The notes: generated by a model from the letters alone, not told the origin. 64,000 nucleotides of DNA from Rhizobiales bacterium IMCC20636 (GCA_016865015.1 CP018226.1:2511001-2575000); one strand, 5' to 3'; counted from the stretch's first letter, positions 1 through 8,875 are shown. Translations and numbers: made by a program.

Positions 1-1
1 G

Positions 2-625
2 GCCTTTGCGTCCATGAAAGCGGGTTCCATTTTTGTCGACAACACCACGGCCTCTGCTGAAGTTGCCCGGGAATTACGCGCGGCAGCAGATGCCAGCGGA
101 TTCGAGTTTCTCGACGCGCCGGTCTCCGGTGGTCAGGCTGGCGCGGAGAATGGCGTGCTCACTGTGATGGTCGGCGGCGACAAGGCGGTGTTTGACCGCG
201 CAGAGCCTGTGATTTCATCCTATGCCCGTATGGTTGGCCATATGGGGCCAACGGGTGCCGGTCAATTGACCAAAATGGTCAATCAGATTTGTATTGCAGG
301 ATTGGTCCAGGGCCTGTCGGAAGCTATTCAGTTTGGACAGAATGCCGGACTGGACATGGAAGCGGTAATCAATGTGATCTCAAAAGGTGCGGCTGGCTCA
401 TGGCAGATGGACAACCGCTACAAGACCATGCTTGCAGGTGATTATGAACATGGGTTTGCCGTCGACTGGATGCGCAAGGATCTTGATATCGTTCTGGCTG
501 AAGCGCGCGTGAACAAATCAAACCTGCCTGTCACAGCCCTTGTTGATCAATTCTACGCTCAAGTTCAGGCGATGGGTGGTAATCGTTGGGATACATCATC
601 CTTGCTGGCGCGACTGAAAAACTGA
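2..625 (+). CDS. beta-hydroxyacid dehydrogenase (3-hydroxyisobutyrate dehydrogenase family), 5' end cut by window
   Basis: This is an NAD(P)-dependent oxidation enzyme of the 3-hydroxyisobutyrate / 6-phosphogluconate dehydrogenase superfamily. The reading frame is open to the first base of the window (AFAS precedes the first ATG at 14), so the N-terminal Rossmann dinucleotide site lies outside. What remains shows the substrate loop DAPVSGGQAGAENGVLTVMV and the catalytic helix GAGQLTKMVNQ, whose Lys and Asn are the conserved general-acid and substrate residues. The C-terminal helical domain is complete and ends normally. Substrate cannot be told from this part: 3-hydroxyisobutyrate, tartronate semialdehyde and succinic semialdehyde enzymes all share these motifs. 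Confidence 0.85.
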   Translation, partial: AFASMKAGSIFVDNTTASAEVARELRAAADASGFEFLDAPVSGGQAGAENGVLTVMVGGDKAVFDRAEPVISSYARMVGHMGPTGAGQLTKMVNQICIAGLVQGLSEAIQFGQNAGLDMEAVINVISKGAAGSWQMDNRYKTMLAGDYEHGFAVDWMRKDLDIVLAEARVNKSNLPVTALVDQFYAQVQAMGGNRWDTSSLLARLKN

Positions 626-772
626 CCCAGAGCCACAGACAAGCCTCCCTGCCCTAACGTAACTTGCTGCCTTGATGCGTATTGCAGGAGCCACGATGCT
701 CGACTAACGTTTCCAAGTGCTGCGAATCAATGGTTTTCAGCACTTGGGGAACGAGCCGATGGGACAAGGCTG

Positions 773-1990
773 ATGTCTGATAGTGGATCGAGCGCGACAG
801 AACGCCAGAAACGGGCGTTTGGTCTTCTTTTGCGCCGCCTCAGCGAAAATGCAGGGCTGACACAAGATCAGAACGTGTTGCGCGACCGTTTGTACCAAAT
901 GGCAGCCGCAGGTGAATACGAACAGGCCTTCGACATCAACCATCAACTCCTTTTGGAGGTTGGAAACGGGCACTGTGATACCCCGAAAACAGTGGAATTA
1001 CCTCAAAATCTATTAAGTCGTCTTTTCAAACGACGTCAGATTACAGACCCGGATATCCCTCACGTTTTTCAAAGCCGGGAGCGACAACTCACCACGTTGG
1101 CACTGGATCGCGCTGTATTGCTTGGAATGTCGGGACAGCCCGGCGAAGCAAATGCCTTGCTGGACAAGCTGATGGACGCCCGTGGCGAAGATCCGGGCAA
1201 TCACATGGCTGAGGATATCTTTGAAGCTGCATTGGGTCTGGCCGATCTGACGGATAGTCCCGTGCGGCGGCAACAAATTCTGCGCGCACGCATGCAGTTC
1301 CATTATGATCTCGCGCTGGATCTTGGTGATGAAGAAAAGCTCCAGACAGCGCTGCAGGCGCTTGAGAGCCTTTACTCTGAAGCCCTTGATGTTGATGACG
1401 TGTCGCAAGATCTGGATGCTACCCGCGGCAAAGCCGATATGTTGCGCAAATTTGGCGAGTTACATGAAAAGACAGGCTTGTTGAAAATTGCCGCCAAACT
1501 CTTGTCTGACCTGGCGTTGACGATCCGCAAAAATGGCCACATCAAAGAGAGCTACAATCTTGTTCTGGAAGCTCTTGAGGCTGAAATAGCCCTCGCCTCA
1601 TTGATGTCAGATACGTCGGAATTATCGTCTTTATCCAACAGGCTGCGGGATATTGTCGACCTTCCCGACACCATGATTTCCATCGAAGCCCGTGGTCAGG
1701 CACGCCATATCCTGGGCACCAGTCTTGCACGTCAGGCGGAAATTGATGGACGAATCGTCACCCTTCGCAAAGCCTTTGGCTATTTTGAATCAGCTGCCAA
1801 GCTTTATGCAGATATCGGTCTTGAGGCAAAGGAACTGCAATGTCTGCGAGATCTTGCCCTCGCCAAGCTGACTGCTGCAGAATTGCTGGCTTTGGATTCG
1901 CAAAACGCTGAGACGGATTTGGTTCTTGCACAGCGCTACAACGCGGAAGCGATGCTGTTGCAGCAGCAATTATCCGCCCGTATCGGATGA
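773..1990 (+). CDS. unknown all-helical (TPR-like) protein, 405 aa
   Basis: I do not recognise this protein. It has no signal peptide and no obvious membrane segment. It is almost wholly predicted helix, with repeated Ala/Leu-rich helical pairs (for example ALQALESLYSEAL, LLKIAAKLLSDLAL, LRKAFGYFESAAKLYADIGL) that resemble tetratricopeptide repeats, so a scaffold or protein-binding role is possible. The start at 773 follows GGGACAAGGCTG. An upstream ATG at 759 closes at once on TGA. The gene stands alone, 147 bp after the dehydrogenase and 14 bp from the convergent panE-like gene. Base composition matches the surrounding genes, so it looks resident. Confidence 0.7.
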   Translation: MSDSGSSATERQKRAFGLLLRRLSENAGLTQDQNVLRDRLYQMAAAGEYEQAFDINHQLLLEVGNGHCDTPKTVELPQNLLSRLFKRRQITDPDIPHVFQSRERQLTTLALDRAVLLGMSGQPGEANALLDKLMDARGEDPGNHMAEDIFEAALGLADLTDSPVRRQQILRARMQFHYDLALDLGDEEKLQTALQALESLYSEALDVDDVSQDLDATRGKADMLRKFGELHEKTGLLKIAAKLLSDLALTIRKNGHIKESYNLVLEALEAEIALASLMSDTSELSSLSNRLRDIVDLPDTMISIEARGQARHILGTSLARQAEIDGRIVTLRKAFGYFESAAKLYADIGLEAKELQCLRDLALAKLTAAELLALDSQNAETDLVLAQRYNAEAMLLQQQLSARIG

Positions 1991-2004
1991 TATCGGCAAT
2001 TTTT

Positions 2005-2979
2005 TCAGTAGAGACCTGACACGCGCGCCCGCAACTGGATGAGCGCCAGCACTGTGTCGATCGTAGGTGTCGGCGTATCGGTCACATGCCCCAATTCCTG
2101 AACAGAGCGCACCAACGCATCAATTTCCATTGGTCGACCGCCGTCAAGATCCTGCAGCATGGATGTGCGATGCGCACCGACAGCAGCGCCACCATCAATA
2201 CGACGTTCGACATCGATGGGAAACCTGACCCCCAGCTTTTCAGCAATCGTCTGCGCTTCCAGCATCATGTGTCTGGCAACATCCCGCGTACCGGGATCAG
2301 TGCACAGGACATCGAGAGTGGCATGTGTCAGAGCGGATATGGGGTTGAAGGACAAATTGCCCCAAAGCTTGATCCAGATTTCATCGCGCAATTTCGGTCG
2401 TACCGGCGCTTTCAATCCAGCAGCACCCAGAGCCTGAGACAAGCGCATTGCGCGCTCGGACTTTGATCCATCCGGCTCGCCCAGCGAAAACCGGTTTCCC
2501 TCAATATGACGCACGATACCCGGCTCAACCACTTCAGCCGCCGGATAAACTACGCACCCCAAGACCCGATCAGGGCCAAAACCATTCCATTGCACATCAT
2601 CAGGATCGACACAGTGCACGCGGGTGCCTTCAAGCGGTCCACCGATTTTATGAAAATACCACCAGGGCACCCCATTCACACCGCTGACGATTGTCGTGTG
2701 CGGACCAATCAAGGGCTGCATCTTGCCAACGAGTGCTGGAACCGAGTGCGCCTTGAGTGTGACGAATACATAATCCTGTGGACCAAAATCTGCAGGATTC
2801 TCACTGACACTCACTGGCACATCCACCGTACCGCCCGCCTCAATCAGCGTCAGCCCGTTTGTCTGCATGGCTTTCAAATGCGGACCACGCGCTACGAGGC
2901 AGACATCAAAGCCTGCATTGATCAGCTTCACAGCCAGATAGCCGCCAATCGCACCAGCGCCAAAAATACAAATTTTCAT
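2005..2979 (-). CDS. ketopantoate reductase (PanE/ApbA) family protein
   Basis: It is an NADPH-dependent 2-dehydropantoate 2-reductase family protein, 324 aa, slightly longer than typical PanE. The N-terminal Rossmann motif GAGAIGG is at residues 7-13. Residue Lys204 in DEIWIKLWGN matches the family catalytic Lys, with Asn208 following, and the late DLDGGRPMEIDA segment carries the substrate-binding Glu. It is the last gene of the leftward transporter operon, 25 bp after the CoA ligase. That context suggests it reduces a 2-oxo acid produced or imported by the cluster rather than serving pantothenate synthesis. The substrate is an inference. Confidence 0.82.
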   Translation of the reverse strand: MKICIFGAGAIGGYLAVKLINAGFDVCLVARGPHLKAMQTNGLTLIEAGGTVDVPVSVSENPADFGPQDYVFVTLKAHSVPALVGKMQPLIGPHTTIVSGVNGVPWWYFHKIGGPLEGTRVHCVDPDDVQWNGFGPDRVLGCVVYPAAEVVEPGIVRHIEGNRFSLGEPDGSKSERAMRLSQALGAAGLKAPVRPKLRDEIWIKLWGNLSFNPISALTHATLDVLCTDPGTRDVARHMMLEAQTIAEKLGVRFPIDVERRIDGGAAVGAHRTSMLQDLDGGRPMEIDALVRSVQELGHVTDTPTPTIDTVLALIQLRARVSGLY

Positions 2980-3004
2980 CGCTCAAATCCTAAACGGCCC
3001 ACGG

Positions 3005-4540
3005 TTAGTCCGATTTCACAAGGCCGAGTTTTTCCGCCAGACCAATGCGCTGCATTTTGCCTGTGGCGCCTTTCGGAATTTCCTCCATGATCACTACTTT
3101 CCGGGGCACTTTGAAATCTGCCATTTGGGTCGCAGCGAAATCGCGGATCTCACGCTCCGTCGCAACAATGCCTTCCCTGAGAACAACAGCAGCCGCCACT
3201 TCCTCTCCAAGCTTTGGATGCGGCAGCGCAAAGGTCACCACCTGTGCCACAGCCGGGTGATCCATCAACACGCCGTCGATCTCCAGCGGACTGATTTTCT
3301 CGCCGCCACGATTGATGATTTCCTTCAAACGACCAGTCAGTCTCAGATAGCCGTCTTCGTCCAGAACACCGCGGTCCCCTGTGCGGAACCAGCGCTGGCC
3401 ATCGGCCATAAAGAAGCTTGTTCGGTTCGCTTCCTCATTGCTCTCATAGCCGGGCGTGACGTTGGGACCGGAAATGACAACTTCCCCCGGAGTCTGGATC
3501 AGGACATTGTCCTGCTCGTCGGCAATGCGGATCAGTGGTCCGGCTTCCAATCCAACCGAGCCGGGTTTTTGCTCGCCCGGCGGCAGTGGATTGGAAGACA
3601 TCTGATGCGCTGCTTCTGTCATGCCATAGGCTTCGATCACCGGTGCCTTGAATGTTTCCACCAACTCTTTCATCACCTGTGCCGGCAAGGAGGCAGAGGA
3701 AGACCGCAAAAAGCGTAAATGTGCATTCTCGATTATATCCATGTTGCGCGCGGCGCGGCTGAGGAGTGCCTGATGCATGGTGGGCACAGCGGTATACCAG
3801 GTTGGACGGGATTCTTTCATCCAGCCAAAAAACCGCAGCGCATCAAAGCCCGGTGCACACCAGATCGAGGCGCCTGCAGCCAATGATGCAGAAACCGCAG
3901 CGATCAGCCCATGAATGTGGAATAACGGCATGACATTCATGCAGCGATCAGCCGGTGTGAGTTGCAATGTGTCCTTGATATGAAGCGCCGATGCCACAAC
4001 ATTTGACTGCAACAACGGCACGATCTTTGGCCGCGACGTTGTGCCCGAAGTGTGAAGTATCAGTGCGGTATCTTCAGATGTCGGTTCGGTTCCATCCTGG
4101 ATTTTGGAATTTTTGCCCTCTAGGACAAGAGTGAATTCTCCCGCTGGCAATTCTGAATTCGTATGCAGCCTGATAATTGCAATGCCAATGCACTTTGCAG
4201 CAGTTACGGCAGGTCCATCATCATCGGCCAGCACAATAATGGCTTTTGCTTTCAGATCATCCAGATAGAACGCATATTCTTCTTCGCGATAGGCCGGGTT
4301 CAACGGCGCGGTTACCGCAGCCTGCGCAACGCTTATGAACGCAGTTGCCATTTCCGGACCATTGGGCAGCACAATCGCGACCCTGTCCTGGGGCCCAATC
4401 CCCATATCTTTCAGAGATTTTGCTACGTTCGCAGCCAGTTTCCGAAGTCCGCCATAGGTCAGCCATTCCCGTTCCGGCGCGCCGATGGCCAACAAATTCG
4501 GGTCATGTCTCTGCAGAAGTGCCTTGATTGTTCCGGTCAT
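3005..4540 (-). CDS. acyl-CoA synthetase, Pcs60/AAE3 (oxalate-CoA ligase-like) type
   Basis: ATP-dependent acid-CoA ligase of the ANL superfamily, 511 aa. The AMP-binding P-loop LHTSGTTSRPK is at residues 162-172, the hinge region is GRLKEIINRGGEKISPLEI, and the C-terminal catalytic Lys is Lys495 in KGATGK. The stretches PLFHIHGLIAAVSASL, TWYTAVPTMHQ, LRSSSASLPAQVM and AYGMTEAAHQMSSNPLPPG match from memory the fungal Pcs60 and plant AAE3 oxalyl-CoA synthetases more closely than fatty-acid ligases. It lies 75 bp after the second permease in the ABC operon, which suggests it activates the imported acid or its cleavage product. Oxalate is the leading guess, not proved. Confidence 0.85.
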   Translation of the reverse strand: MTGTIKALLQRHDPNLLAIGAPEREWLTYGGLRKLAANVAKSLKDMGIGPQDRVAIVLPNGPEMATAFISVAQAAVTAPLNPAYREEEYAFYLDDLKAKAIIVLADDDGPAVTAAKCIGIAIIRLHTNSELPAGEFTLVLEGKNSKIQDGTEPTSEDTALILHTSGTTSRPKIVPLLQSNVVASALHIKDTLQLTPADRCMNVMPLFHIHGLIAAVSASLAAGASIWCAPGFDALRFFGWMKESRPTWYTAVPTMHQALLSRAARNMDIIENAHLRFLRSSSASLPAQVMKELVETFKAPVIEAYGMTEAAHQMSSNPLPPGEQKPGSVGLEAGPLIRIADEQDNVLIQTPGEVVISGPNVTPGYESNEEANRTSFFMADGQRWFRTGDRGVLDEDGYLRLTGRLKEIINRGGEKISPLEIDGVLMDHPAVAQVVTFALPHPKLGEEVAAAVVLREGIVATEREIRDFAATQMADFKVPRKVVIMEEIPKGATGKMQRIGLAEKLGLVKSD

Positions 4541-4615
4541 TTCAATCTTTCCAATATTGTCCGGCGCGACGGGTTTCGCGCGCAGTTGGCTCCACAGATG
4601 GCCTGGTTTACCCGG

Positions 4616-5368
4616 TCATCTGGAAGCGGCGTAGTAGGATACTCTGCGCTCCAGATAGGCAAAAAACTCCGACAGTGAGAATGCAAGAGCAAACAGAACA
4701 ATCAGGACCGCCCAGAAATGGGACATCATGAAATTGTTGGAATAGAGCTCAAACAGAGCGCCAAATCCGACAATCGAGATCAGCAACTGACCGATGATCA
4801 CACCCTTCACCGCCCGGATGACGCCAATGCGCACCCCGCCCAGAATCTCTGGCAGCGCGGCCCAGAAATAGACTTTGAAGAATGCATCAAAGGGCGATGC
4901 GCCAAAACTGTGTGCCATCTCCACAAGGGATCTGTTGATCTGCTTCACACCGGCCCGCGAGTTCAAAATGATGATCCAGATCGCGAACAGCGTTGTGGTG
5001 ATGATGATCGATTTCATGCCGAACCCAAACAGCACCATCAGCACGGGAACAAGAGCTGTCAGCGGAGCGCTGAGGAAGATATTGACCCAGGGCAAAATCA
5101 ATTCATCAAGCAGTCGGCTTTTGCCGATCAGAATTCCGACCGGTACGCCGATGACGATGGCAAAGAAGACGCCGGCGACAAATGCGTAGGCTGTCTCATA
5201 CATGGCTTTCTGAAATGCCGGTGTGCCGATGACATTGAATAATGTCACCAGAACCTCGGACAGCGGCGGGATAAAAAACGTCCAGCCTGTCTGTCCAACG
5301 ATCTCCCAGAGTAGCGCCCACAACAGCAGTGAAGACATGCCTGGTAATCTGCGTCCAAATACAATCAT
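4616..5368 (-). CDS. ABC transporter permease, TauT/SsuC-like (second permease)
   Basis: Inner-membrane permease of the nitrate/taurine/sulfonate ABC family, 250 aa, with about six hydrophobic segments. The EAA-type loop that contacts the ATPase is around VEMAHSFGASPFDAFFKVYFWAALP, followed by the typical GVRIGVIRAVKGVIIGQLL helix. It begins 6 bp after the ATPase gene. The operon encodes two different permeases, suggesting a heterodimeric channel, whereas TauC/SsuC systems normally use one. The start at 5368 opens with MIVFGRRLPG, just after the ATPase stop. Confidence 0.85.
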   Translation of the reverse strand: MIVFGRRLPGMSSLLLWALLWEIVGQTGWTFFIPPLSEVLVTLFNVIGTPAFQKAMYETAYAFVAGVFFAIVIGVPVGILIGKSRLLDELILPWVNIFLSAPLTALVPVLMVLFGFGMKSIIITTTLFAIWIIILNSRAGVKQINRSLVEMAHSFGASPFDAFFKVYFWAALPEILGGVRIGVIRAVKGVIIGQLLISIVGFGALFELYSNNFMMSHFWAVLIVLFALAFSLSEFFAYLERRVSYYAASR

Positions 5369-5374
5369 GTCACA

Positions 5375-6175
5375 CTACTCCACATAGTTGCGCAAGGACG
5401 CCCAGATTTGATCGACGATATCGAGATATTCCGGAGAACGGCGGATGTTTTCGACATCGGTGTTGCGGAAGCTTGTTGGCCGAATGATTTCGGACACACG
5501 GCTTGGGCGCGGCAACAGAATTGCAATTTGATCCGAAACATAGACCGCTTCCTCGATGGAATGTGTCACGAAAATAAACGTCTTGTTTTCGTTGCGGACC
5601 AGTTCAAGCATGTCTTCCTGAAACTTGCGCCTGTTTTGCTCATCCACGGCGGAAAATGGCTCATCTAGCAAAAGCACCTGCGAATCCACGGACAGCGCCC
5701 GCGCCAGACCGACACGCTGGCGCATCCCGCCTGACAATTCATGCGGATAGGACTTTTCAAAGCCGGACAAACCAACATTCTTGATGTATTTTTCTGCAAT
5801 GGCCTCGCGTTCCGACTTTGCCACACCGCGCAACTCCAATCCGAAGGCTACGTTGCGGATCACACTGGCCCATGGCAGAAGCGCGAAATCCTGGAACACA
5901 AAGGCTCGGTCTGCACCGGGACCGGTGACCTTTTTGCCTTCAATTAGAATCTCACCGGATGTTGGCTCCAACAAGCCGGCGATGATCTTGAGCAAGGTCG
6001 TCTTGCCGCATCCCGATGGCCCCAACAGAGAGGTCAGCTGACCCCGTGGGAACTCCAGCGACAGATCGCGCAGCGCTTCGACAGTGCCGTAATTCTTCGA
6101 GACACTACGCACTGAAACTGCGGAATCCATATCGACAGGTTCTGATTTTTCAAAAGCATCGTTAGTCTGAGACAT
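5375..6175 (-). CDS. ABC transporter ATP-binding protein, TauB/SsuB-like
   Basis: Cytoplasmic ATPase of the importer, 266 aa. Walker A GPSGCGKTT is at residues 52-60, the Q-loop FVFQDFALLPW follows, the signature LSGG is at 147-150, and Walker B LLLDEP is at 168-173, with the switch His in FVTHSIEEA. I chose the ATG at 6175, which overlaps the preceding permease by 14 bases. The frame also opens at a TTG at 6211, but that would overlap the permease by 50 bases. It sits between two permease genes and energises both. Confidence 0.88.
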   Translation of the reverse strand: MSQTNDAFEKSEPVDMDSAVSVRSVSKNYGTVEALRDLSLEFPRGQLTSLLGPSGCGKTTLLKIIAGLLEPTSGEILIEGKKVTGPGADRAFVFQDFALLPWASVIRNVAFGLELRGVAKSEREAIAEKYIKNVGLSGFEKSYPHELSGGMRQRVGLARALSVDSQVLLLDEPFSAVDEQNRRKFQEDMLELVRNENKTFIFVTHSIEEAVYVSDQIAILLPRPSRVSEIIRPTSFRNTDVENIRRSPEYLDIVDQIWASLRNYVE

Positions 6176-6923
6176 AACCACGATTGTTCCCTTCAAATAG
6201 GAAGTCTTCAATCCGTTCCAGCAGGTTGAGGAAGAGCACTGCCAAAACGATTATGGAAAAAATAGCTGCATACATTGAGGGGTAGTCAGCAATCGAGCGA
6301 CTGTAGGTGATGATATCCCCAACACCTGTGGGTGTGATTTTCAACTCGGATAGAATAGCGCCGATGAAACCGGCAGAGATGCCAAGCCGAAGCCCTGAAA
6401 AGATAACGGGCGAAGCTGCCGGAATGACAATTTTCAGGACAATATCGCGATCTGTTGCCAGAAATGATTTGCCCATATCCTTGATGGAAGCTGGCGTATT
6501 GCGCACGGCACTGGCCGTATTGAGGACAATCACCGGCATCGCCATGATGCAAACCACAAATACTTTTGACGTGAGGCCAATGCCATACGCCATCACCAAT
6601 ATCGGTATCAGCGCGGCAAGTGGGGCTGCCTGCATGACGATGAATATGGGAGAAAACAGCCATTCAAACCGTTGACTTAAGCCAACCCACAACCCCATTC
6701 CGATTCCAAAGAAAGCGGATATCGAAACACCAACCACCAGAGGCTTCAGGGTTTCGGCATAGGCTGTGAAGATCGTGCCTTCGATCGTTAATCTGAAAAG
6801 CGCCTGCATTGATTCAATGAATGTCGGAAATGCGAAACTGACCGGAACACGACCCGCAATCTCCCACGCTCCGAACACAATAAATGCAGAGAGCAGCTTT
6901 AGTGCAAGAGGACGATTGATCAT
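6162..6923 (-). CDS. ABC transporter permease, TauT/SsuC-like (first permease)
   Basis: Inner-membrane permease, 253 aa, about six transmembrane segments. The EAA-like loop is around IKDMGKSFLATDRDIVLKIV and is followed by IFSGLRLGISAGFIGAILSE. The ATG at 6923 is preceded by a clear AGGTGA ribosome site. It differs in sequence from the second permease of the operon, although both share the family fold. A hairpin (6952-6980) separates it from the binding-protein gene and probably lowers its expression relative to that gene. Confidence 0.86.
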   Translation of the reverse strand: MINRPLALKLLSAFIVFGAWEIAGRVPVSFAFPTFIESMQALFRLTIEGTIFTAYAETLKPLVVGVSISAFFGIGMGLWVGLSQRFEWLFSPIFIVMQAAPLAALIPILVMAYGIGLTSKVFVVCIMAMPVIVLNTASAVRNTPASIKDMGKSFLATDRDIVLKIVIPAASPVIFSGLRLGISAGFIGAILSELKITPTGVGDIITYSRSIADYPSMYAAIFSIIVLAVLFLNLLERIEDFLFEGNNRGYVSD

Positions 6924-6951
6924 CTTAACTCACCTGATGCATGGAAAAAGA

Positions 6952-6980
6952 ACCACCCGCCAGAATGGTTGGCGGGTGGT
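6952..6980 (-). terminator. attenuating hairpin after the binding-protein gene
   Basis: The arms ACCACCCGCCA (6952-6962) and TGGCGGGTGGT (6970-6980) are perfect 11-bp complements with a 7-base loop. On the minus strand the stem is followed by TTCTTTTTCC. It starts 11 bases after the stop of the substrate-binding protein gene and precedes the permease ribosome site. Partial terminators or 3'-protecting stems in this position commonly raise binding protein over membrane subunits. Confidence 0.75.
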
Positions 6981-6991
6981 ATATGGCGAAG

Positions 6992-7969
6992 CTATTTCGC
7001 CATTGCTGCATCAAGCGGAGCGAGGTACCAGAAATCCTCGATATTCAAAGTTGACGGGTCGCCATCCAGCTGTCCGGCGGCCGAATACCATTCCATGTCA
7101 GCTGCGGCGGCTTTGCGCCCGCCACCATTGGGATCGTACAGACCACCTGCTACTGCATCAGTGTAAAATCCATCCAGTTCAGCAAGCAGTTCCTTTGGCA
7201 ACTGGCCAATCGGTCCGTCCGGATCTGTCTCTCTGCTTATGATCGTCGGATCTTCGTGCATATCCTGCCAGACACTGGCAAGCGCCTTCACAAAGATGTT
7301 GACCTGCTCTTCGTTCTCCTTGATCCAGTCAAGATTGGCAAACAGGGCCTCATCGCTTGAATCCACTTCAAACATCGGCAGAACGTTGAACTTGTCCGGG
7401 AATTGTTTGACGACCTTGTTCTTGTTGGACAGATCAATGATGGTTGCATCAGTCTGTCCGCCAACCAGAGCGACCACGCGGTTCGAGGAGCCTGGAACGT
7501 AAGACCGTTTGCCAAATTTGATGCCGACCTTGTCTTCAATCACATTGGCAATTGAATCCGTACCACCGCCGCGTGAGTGCAGCAGAATTGGTTCGCCATC
7601 AAGATCTTTCAGATCATCGTATTTCTTGCTTGTGACGGGAAAAAACTTCAGTTTTGACAGCTGGAAAATAATACGGATTGGCGCTTTTGAACGCTGCATC
7701 GCAGAATAAGGTGTGCCAAATCCAATATTCATCTGACCACTGAGAACCGCCTGAATCGCCAGTTCTTCATCGGAAAAAGCTGTCCACTCATAGTCAAGAC
7801 CGGCAGCTTTGGCGCGATCCAGTGCCACAAAGAATGCAGCCAACTCATCAGACGGCGTCTCTGCCAGAGCAATTTTCAGCTTTTCGGCGTAGGATGTTGA
7901 CAACATCAAGCCGGCAGCAAGCGGCACTGCAACCGCAAAAGTAGCGATCTTCTTGATAAATTTTTTCAT
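6992..7969 (-). CDS. ABC transporter periplasmic substrate-binding protein, NMT1/TauA-like
   Basis: Periplasmic ligand-binding protein, 325 aa, of the nitrate/sulfonate/taurine (NMT1-like) class. Residues 1-28 form a Sec signal peptide: KKFIKK, then a hydrophobic core, then a probable AxA-like cleavage near SYAEK. The mature part begins KLKIALAETPSDELAAFF, with the family's SGQMNIGFGTPYSAM segment. It is the first gene of the leftward operon. The ATG at 7969 has a strong GGAGGGGAAC ribosome site. It determines substrate choice for the importer; the ligand is unknown, but the downstream CoA ligase and 2-oxoacid reductase suggest an organic acid. Confidence 0.85.
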   Translation of the reverse strand: MKKFIKKIATFAVAVPLAAGLMLSTSYAEKLKIALAETPSDELAAFFVALDRAKAAGLDYEWTAFSDEELAIQAVLSGQMNIGFGTPYSAMQRSKAPIRIIFQLSKLKFFPVTSKKYDDLKDLDGEPILLHSRGGGTDSIANVIEDKVGIKFGKRSYVPGSSNRVVALVGGQTDATIIDLSNKNKVVKQFPDKFNVLPMFEVDSSDEALFANLDWIKENEEQVNIFVKALASVWQDMHEDPTIISRETDPDGPIGQLPKELLAELDGFYTDAVAGGLYDPNGGGRKAAAADMEWYSAAGQLDGDPSTLNIEDFWYLAPLDAAMAK

Positions 7970-8072
7970 TGTTCCCCTCCCAGAGATTTTGGTTTCAGTT
8001 CATGGCAATCGAGGGCCTAGATCCTCCATTGCCCATCGTATTGGCCGCCCTCCAGCGGCTAATAGCTCTGTG

Positions 8073-8768
8073 TCAAATGTCTCCAAACAAGCGTCCGGAG
8101 ACGGATTTCAAATGCGCGCGCATTGCGTCGTAAGCTGCGGCTGGTTCCCGGTTGGAAATCGCCGACGCAATATCTTCATGTTCCTTGAAGCTGGTGTGGT
8201 TTGACGGTGGTTTTACGGACTGGCGTGTGACGCTGCCCCAAGCCACTGCGCGATGCACAAGATTGAGCTGATCGAATATCGACAGAAGCAAGAGATTGTC
8301 GCTCGCCTCGGCAATGGCCCGGTGAAAATGATCATCCTGCTCTTCATACAGTTTCCAATCTTCAGCGGCGCGTGCCCGTTCCATGGCAACACGCATCCGG
8401 CTCAAGGCTTCTCCTGATGCATTGATTGCAGCTTCCCGCGCGATTGCCGGTTCCACAGCCAGGCGGGCGCGCATCATCCGAAACGGGGTCAATTGTTTGC
8501 CAAGTTCAATTGGCGATGCGGTCATGTTGTCCAGATCTTCAACTGTCGCGGCAACAAAGGTGCCTTTGCCGACATGGCGCCAGATTGTGCCTTCGCGCTC
8601 CAGCGCATCGAGTGCCTTGCGCAAGGTGTTGCGACTAAAACCAAGTTCGGCAGTCAGTTTTCGCTCTGACGGCAGCCGCTGTCCTGGTTTCAATCCACTG
8701 GACTGGATGTATTGACGCAAACCGCTCAACGCATCGCCCGCTTCCGCAAGAGTTTCAGATACCAGCAT
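8073..8768 (-). CDS. GntR-family regulator, FadR (FCD) subfamily
   Basis: Transcription factor, 231 aa. An N-terminal winged helix-turn-helix (about residues 17-75; GLKPGQRLPSERKLTAELG then FSRNTLRKALDALEREG) is followed by an all-helical FCD effector domain. The FCD metal/ligand residues are visible in DDHFHRAI, KEHEDIASAI and AMRAHLKSV. GGAGG precedes the ATG at 8768. It is divergent from the FAH hydrolase gene and lies upstream of, and codirectional with, the ABC operon, so it very probably represses both in response to a small carboxylate. Several copies of its likely operator lie in the divergent promoter. Confidence 0.9.
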   Translation of the reverse strand: MLVSETLAEAGDALSGLRQYIQSSGLKPGQRLPSERKLTAELGFSRNTLRKALDALEREGTIWRHVGKGTFVAATVEDLDNMTASPIELGKQLTPFRMMRARLAVEPAIAREAAINASGEALSRMRVAMERARAAEDWKLYEEQDDHFHRAIAEASDNLLLLSIFDQLNLVHRAVAWGSVTRQSVKPPSNHTSFKEHEDIASAISNREPAAAYDAMRAHLKSVSGRLFGDI

Positions 8769-8779
8769 TCATTCCTCCG

Positions 8780-8875
8780 AATTGGTTGACCAATTATCTA
8801 TTTGTGCAACCAATTGAATCTCAGAATATGAATTGGTTCACAAAATGCAACTAAAATATTGCATTGGTCACGATT
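8780..8875. promoter_or_regulatory. operator array with ATTGGTY repeats between gntR and the FAH gene
   Basis: AATTGGT-TG-ACCAATT (8780-8795) is a perfect palindrome with 7-bp arms. Related sites follow: AACCAATT (8808-8815, opposite sense), AATTGGTTCACAA (8831-8843) and ATTGGTCACGA (8863-8873). FadR-subfamily sites are usually short palindromes of the TGGTnnnACCA kind, so these look like a cluster of operators for the adjacent GntR regulator. The palindrome is only 12 bases from the gntR start, suggesting autoregulation. The binding claim is inferred from position and symmetry. Confidence 0.65.
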
